This document shows positions 60,456-64,000 of a DNA stretch of 64,000 bases, one piece after another. The position numbers and the translations under genes are program-made. The stretch spans positions 1,612,001-1,676,000 of the forward strand of contig JADJPM010000004.1 in NCBI GenBank assembly GCA_016713245.1. Direction: 5' to 3'. Under the pieces are notes generated by a model. The model was not told the origin of the DNA, ran no database searches, and saw nothing but the letters and a program-made list of their open reading frames with translations. The DNA is from Verrucomicrobiaceae bacterium (GTDB lineage Bacteria; Verrucomicrobiota; Verrucomicrobiia; Verrucomicrobiales; Verrucomicrobiaceae). Each line of letters starts with the position of its first letter. Within the stretch, counting starts at the first letter, position 1.

Positions 60456-61940
60456 CTACGCAATCAGCCCCTTCACCACCTTCGCCGGGTTCACGCCGGT
60501 GAGGCGGAAGTCGAGGCCTTGGAAGCGGTAGCTGAGTTTGTGGTGGTCGAGGCCGAAGAGGTGCAGGATCGTGGCGTGGAAGTCGTGAATGGACACAGGG
60601 TCGCGGGCGACGTGCCAGGCGAAGTCATCGGTTTCGCCATAGACCTGGCCGCCTTTGATGCCGCCACCAGCCATCCACAGGCTGAAGGCATACGGATGAT
60701 GATCGCGGCCGGTGACCTTCTTGAAGCCCTTGCGGTTCTCGCCGAGCGCGGTGCGGCCGAATTCGCTACCCCACACGACGAGCGTGGTGTCGAGCAGGCC
60801 GCGCTGTTTGAGGTCCTTCAACAGCGCAGCGATGGGCTGATCGACCATCTGGCAATTGTGCGCGAGCTGAGGATCGAGCGCGCTGTGATGATCCCACGAG
60901 GCGTGGATGATGTTCACGAAGCGCACGCCGCGCTCGACCATGCGTCGCGCCTGCAGGCAGTGGCGCGAGAACGTCTGGAAATTGCCGATGCCACCGAGGT
61001 TGCTCTTGATCGGCGGCTCGATGCGATTCACGCCATAAGCATCGAGCGTGGCCTGCGATTCGCCCGCGAGATCGACCAGCTCGGGCGCCGCGCTTTGCAT
61101 GCGAAAGGCGAGTTCGTAGCTGTTGATGCGGGCCGCGATCTCGGGATCGCCGATGTGCTTGTGCTGGAGTTTGTTGAGGTCGTTCAGTGCCCGGATGCTG
61201 GCGGATTGCATCTCCGGCGTGATGCCGTCGGGATTGTTCAGGTTCAACACCGGCGCGGCCCCATTTCGAAACATCACGCCCGCATACGACGACGGCAAAA
61301 AGCCGCTCGACCACGTGGAGCTGCCGCCGGGCAGGCCGCGGCCCTTGCTGACCATCACGACATACGACGGCAGCTCCTGCGAGGCATTGCCGAGGCCATA
61401 CGTGACCCACGAGCCCACACTTGGACGCCCGAGTAAGGCCGCGCCGCAATTCAGCATGAGCTGTCCGGGCAGGTGATTGAACTGGTTCGTGTGCATCGAC
61501 CGCACCAGCGCGATGTCGTCCGCGCAGGTGGCGATGTGCGGCAGCAGATCGCTGATGTCCATGCCGCACTGCCCGTGCTTTTTGAAGACGCGGCTCGTGC
61601 CCATCACCGTGGCCGATTCCTTCTGCAAGAACGCAAACTTCGCATCGCCCACGATCGAGTCCGGCAACGGCTGGCCGTCGTATTTGTTGAGCAACGGCTT
61701 GGGATCAAAGAGATCCATCTGCGACGGCCCGCCTTCGAGGAAGATGAAGATGCAGCGTTCCGCCTTCGGCGCGAAATGCGATACGCGAGTGGCGAGCGGA
61801 TTCGCTGGGATGCTCGCCTCCTCCGCCAGCAGCCCGTCCTGCTTCAACAACGACGCCAAAGCCAGCGTCCCCAGCCCGCACGAACTCGTCGCGAGGAAAT
61901 CGCGGCGCGTTTGAGTGATGTATTGCTCGATGGGGGACAT
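60456..61940 (-). CDS. DUF1501 protein, Tat-exported
   Basis: A 494-residue protein with a twin-arginine signal (TQTRRDFLATSSCGLGTLAL). The sulfatase/phosphatase-like fold is visible in CIFIFLEGGPSQMDLFDPKP, VWGSEFGRTALGENRKG and GRDHHPYAFSLWMAGGG. In Planctomycetes and Verrucomicrobia, DUF1501 genes normally follow a DUF1549/DUF1553 cytochrome-type gene; here the flanks are two toxin-antitoxin modules instead. Function not established. Confidence 0.85.
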   Translation of the reverse strand: MSPIEQYITQTRRDFLATSSCGLGTLALASLLKQDGLLAEEASIPANPLATRVSHFAPKAERCIFIFLEGGPSQMDLFDPKPLLNKYDGQPLPDSIVGDAKFAFLQKESATVMGTSRVFKKHGQCGMDISDLLPHIATCADDIALVRSMHTNQFNHLPGQLMLNCGAALLGRPSVGSWVTYGLGNASQELPSYVVMVSKGRGLPGGSSTWSSGFLPSSYAGVMFRNGAAPVLNLNNPDGITPEMQSASIRALNDLNKLQHKHIGDPEIAARINSYELAFRMQSAAPELVDLAGESQATLDAYGVNRIEPPIKSNLGGIGNFQTFSRHCLQARRMVERGVRFVNIIHASWDHHSALDPQLAHNCQMVDQPIAALLKDLKQRGLLDTTLVVWGSEFGRTALGENRKGFKKVTGRDHHPYAFSLWMAGGGIKGGQVYGETDDFAWHVARDPVSIHDFHATILHLFGLDHHKLSYRFQGLDFRLTGVNPAKVVKGLIA

Positions 61941-61953
61941 GGGGTGGATACGC

Positions 61954-62820
61954 TCAGTTTCCCTTCACTTGATCCACCAAGCTCAAAAAGAAGTCGCGGC
62001 TCCACAGAGTGAGGGCATCGGCATCGCGCACGAAGGGGCGCACGTCGTCGCGGGCTTGGTCGAAGTCCACTTCGTTGAAACGCTGGATGAGACGGTGCTT
62101 CAACGCGGTTTCATCGAGCGTCGCGCCGGCAGTCCAGTGGCCGGTTTGCTCCATGCGGCTCTGGAGATGCGCGAGGTGGCAGGGAACGCCTTTGCCGAGA
62201 TACCAGATGAAGTCGAAAAAGTCGCGGCCCTTCACCCGAGTTTTCCAGTTGCGGCAAAGGATGGCATGCAGCTTGCCCGCGAAGAGGCTGGGCAGCTTGT
62301 AGAGGCGTGTTTGAAAAGGGATGGGGATGAGCAGCGTGCGCACTTCGTCATGCGCTCCGGCGGGCGGATCGGTGTCCACCTCCAGCTTGATTTTGAGCCG
62401 CTGGGTGGGCGCAAAACGGGCTGACAGGCCAGACGGTGCGCCGATCTCGAGGAGATTGATGCGTGTGCTGCCTTTGATGAAGGCGGAGTCGATGGCGGTG
62501 GTTGTTTGCTTGGTTTTGCGATCCACCTCGAAGGTGAAGCCGAGGGCACTGAGTTCCGCGCGGATGGCCTCCAGATAAGGGGCGAGCTGGAAGTCCGCAT
62601 CAGGCCGCAGCAACGAGAAATCCATGTCCTCCGAGAAGCGCGGCAGGCCGTGGAAAATCCGCAGCGCCGTGCCACCGTAGAAAGCGGCGTGCTCGAAGAA
62701 CTTCGAGCGCCACAGGCCGAGCAAGGCGAGCTCCTGCACGATCTCGCGCAGGGCGTTTTCCCAGTCCTGCGAGGTCACAGGCTGATAGCGGTCGATGAGA
62801 GTTTGGAGCGCGGCATTCAT
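61954..62820 (-). CDS. AbiEii-type nucleotidyltransferase toxin
   Basis: A 288-residue protein. The nucleotidyltransferase signature is FYGGTALRIFHGLPRFSEDM followed by DF, matching GGT...ExD of AbiEii/MenT toxins, with a downstream FDFIWYLGKGV segment. Family members transfer nucleotides to tRNA 3' ends or related targets and stop growth. Coupled by 4-bp overlap with the upstream AbiEi gene. Confidence 0.88.
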   Translation of the reverse strand: MNAALQTLIDRYQPVTSQDWENALREIVQELALLGLWRSKFFEHAAFYGGTALRIFHGLPRFSEDMDFSLLRPDADFQLAPYLEAIRAELSALGFTFEVDRKTKQTTTAIDSAFIKGSTRINLLEIGAPSGLSARFAPTQRLKIKLEVDTDPPAGAHDEVRTLLIPIPFQTRLYKLPSLFAGKLHAILCRNWKTRVKGRDFFDFIWYLGKGVPCHLAHLQSRMEQTGHWTAGATLDETALKHRLIQRFNEVDFDQARDDVRPFVRDADALTLWSRDFFLSLVDQVKGN

Positions 62821-63470
62821 GTGGAAGTCTTCTTTTGTTGCTTCGCAAGCCAGCGATGGAAGGCAGACACGCTTCTCTTGCGATAGGCGTCTGCGATTTC
62901 CTCCACGAGCGGCAGGCGAAAGGTGCTGACAACGGTGTCCACATCGACACGCAGATCGTCTTCCAGAGTCGTCAGCATGTCCCTGGCCGCCGAAAGGCCG
63001 GAGATCATCGCCAACCGGTCACACAGCGCTTTTTCCGGCTCCGCCAAAAAATAGGAACCACCGCGAGCCGGCTCCAATCGAATGCCGATGCCGAAGACGC
63101 GTTCGTTCACCGGCTCGTAGCGAAAACGCCCCACGGGAGTCTCGAAGAGCTTGGCACGCTTTGACGTGATGCAGGTGATCTCCTCCACGCGCTCCGGGAT
63201 CAAGCCATGATGCACGAGCGCCGTTTCCAGACTCACATACGCTGGCCCATAAACGAGCCCCGAAAGCACCAGCGGGTCCACGGGCGGCTCCTCGCCACGA
63301 CGGACGCCAGGCACATACAGGCCCTTTCGCACGCGAATGACCTCTCCGTTTTCACAAAGCAGCCCCAACCGGTCCCTCGGTGCGCGGTAGTCCCGCAACC
63401 GGTCCATCGCGAGCTGGTAGTCGAAGGGCTGGTCGTGCGGGAGGTCTATATTTGTCGCAAATATTGCCAC
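62817..63470 (-). CDS. AbiEi-type antitoxin and repressor
   Basis: About 217 residues. The winged-helix N-terminus (FDYQLAMDRLRDYRAPRDRL then GEVIRVRKGLYV) and GPAYVSLETALVHHGLIPE are typical of AbiEi. The start is uncertain: GTG 63470 is adopted, but it lies inside the palindromic operator; TTG 63500 or ATG 63407 are alternatives. AbiEi represses its own promoter by binding inverted repeats. Confidence 0.85.
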   Translation of the reverse strand: MAIFATNIDLPHDQPFDYQLAMDRLRDYRAPRDRLGLLCENGEVIRVRKGLYVPGVRRGEEPPVDPLVLSGLVYGPAYVSLETALVHHGLIPERVEEITCITSKRAKLFETPVGRFRYEPVNERVFGIGIRLEPARGGSYFLAEPEKALCDRLAMISGLSAARDMLTTLEDDLRVDVDTVVSTFRLPLVEEIADAYRKRSVSAFHRWLAKQQKKTST

Positions 63471-63500
63471 TATGTCGAATAATACTCGACTGAGTGGCAA
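63464..63500. promoter_or_regulatory. Candidate AbiEi operator
   Basis: An 8-bp perfect inverted repeat TTGCCACT...AGTGGCAA with a 21-bp AT-rich spacer, placed at the start of the AbiE operon. The surroundings are much more AT-rich than the rest of the window. Confidence 0.6.
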
Positions 63501-63512
63501 AAAACAAGACCT

Positions 63513-64000
63513 TTAAGGCTTGGCGGCTTCCCTCAGCACAAACTCCATCGCCTTCACGGTGTCGTCGTAGCTCGTTGAGTGCGCGACGGCCTCGTGGTGA
63601 ATCGACAGCACGCGTGAGAGCTTCTTCGCGAGGCGCAACGTGCTCGCGGGTGGCACGACGGTGTCTTGGCCGCCGGTGGTGAGAGCGACGGGCATGGTGA
63701 GGCGGTCGGCGTGGAGTTCGGGGCTGCGCTTCTCGCGTTCGTCAGCGCTGCCGTAGGAGGTGTCGATGGCGTCTTTGAAGCCGGCATACTCGACAAGGTT
63801 GGCGGTGGGATTCAGGGCGCAGACGCCTGCGATGAGCTCGGGATGCAGGGTGGCGAAAATGAGCGCTGAGGTGCCGCCCATGGAGCCACCGGCGATGAAG
63901 ACGCGGTTCACGCGATGCCGCTTCTTCACATCCTCGATGATTTGAAGTGTGTCCGCCTCGGCTGCGGGCCCCATCCACGACGTTTTGGCTCGGTAATCGG
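63513..64000 (-). CDS. Alpha/beta hydrolase, 5' end outside window
   Basis: The frame is open to the right edge. The nucleophile motif GGSMGGTSAL, a likely acidic residue in TGGQDTVVPP and a His in EAVAHSTSYDD form a plausible Ser-Asp-His triad. It resembles S9/esterase-type hydrolases. Only the C-terminal ~160 residues are visible, so signal peptide and substrate cannot be judged. Confidence 0.75.
   Translation of the reverse strand, partial: DYRAKTSWMGPAAEADTLQIIEDVKKRHRVNRVFIAGGSMGGTSALIFATLHPELIAGVCALNPTANLVEYAGFKDAIDTSYGSADEREKRSPELHADRLTMPVALTTGGQDTVVPPASTLRLAKKLSRVLSIHHEAVAHSTSYDDTVKAMEFVLREAAKP

Overview
The window looks like a chromosomal segment of a GC-rich Verrucomicrobiota bacterium, probably close to Prosthecobacter/Verrucomicrobium. 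This is inferred from gene content, not from a marker gene: Tat-exported Gfo/Idh/MocA and DUF1501 proteins, secreted hydrolases, TSP3-repeat proteins, an EboE protein, DUF4139, and many dispersed short palindromes between genes. No rRNA or tRNA gene was recognised.

Layout. 1-6.2 kb: the end of a LysM protein, a DEAD-box helicase broken by an in-frame stop, nuoF (complex I), then four tandem genes for small membrane-anchored proteins resembling type II pseudopilins, closed by a second, synonymously diverged copy of the nuoF 3' end. 6.2-8.5 kb: short hairpins of many kinds, a fibronectin type III protein and a 42-bp tandem array whose units each contain a hairpin. 8.6-17.6 kb: a giant secreted TSP3/Cys-rich/RHS protein whose 3' end is frameshifted and cut off by nested IS66, IS3 and ISL3 remnants. 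17.6-27.8 kb: a GNAT-like protein, Gfo/Idh oxidoreductase, ADP-ribosylglycohydrolase, FAD-dependent oxidoreductase, metallophosphoesterase, ExeM/NucH-type nuclease, a PIN-type toxin-antitoxin pair and three small orphans. 27.9-34.0 kb: gltD and gltB for glutamate synthase. 34.2-37.2 kb: a SEFIR-NTPase-TPR protein of NLR architecture, preceded by a long hairpin. 37.2-49.2 kb: lepA, pterin dehydratase, an FmdB-like protein, PAP2 phosphatase, an ArnT-like glycosyltransferase, cutA, a tandem pseudokinase with dus, a secreted alpha/beta hydrolase and a lone EboE. 49.2-64 kb: DUF4139 and propeller-like secreted proteins, a gene remnant next to a dead IS630, an L,D-transpeptidase homologue lacking the catalytic Cys, hisC, a ceramidase-like protein, an AbrB/PIN pair, DUF1501, an AbiE-type system with a palindromic operator, and a partial alpha/beta hydrolase.

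Functionally this is housekeeping metabolism (nuoF, gltBD, hisC, lepA, dus) with accessory patches between: three toxin-antitoxin-like modules, one NLR-like candidate defence protein, one RHS locus and at least four IS elements or remnants. Several genes are interrupted (helicase, pseudopilin copy 3, RHS 3' end, IS3 orfA, IS630 transposase, a small gene at 55.5 kb). Three of these breaks lie at or next to homopolymer runs, so sequencing error has to be excluded before they are read as biology.
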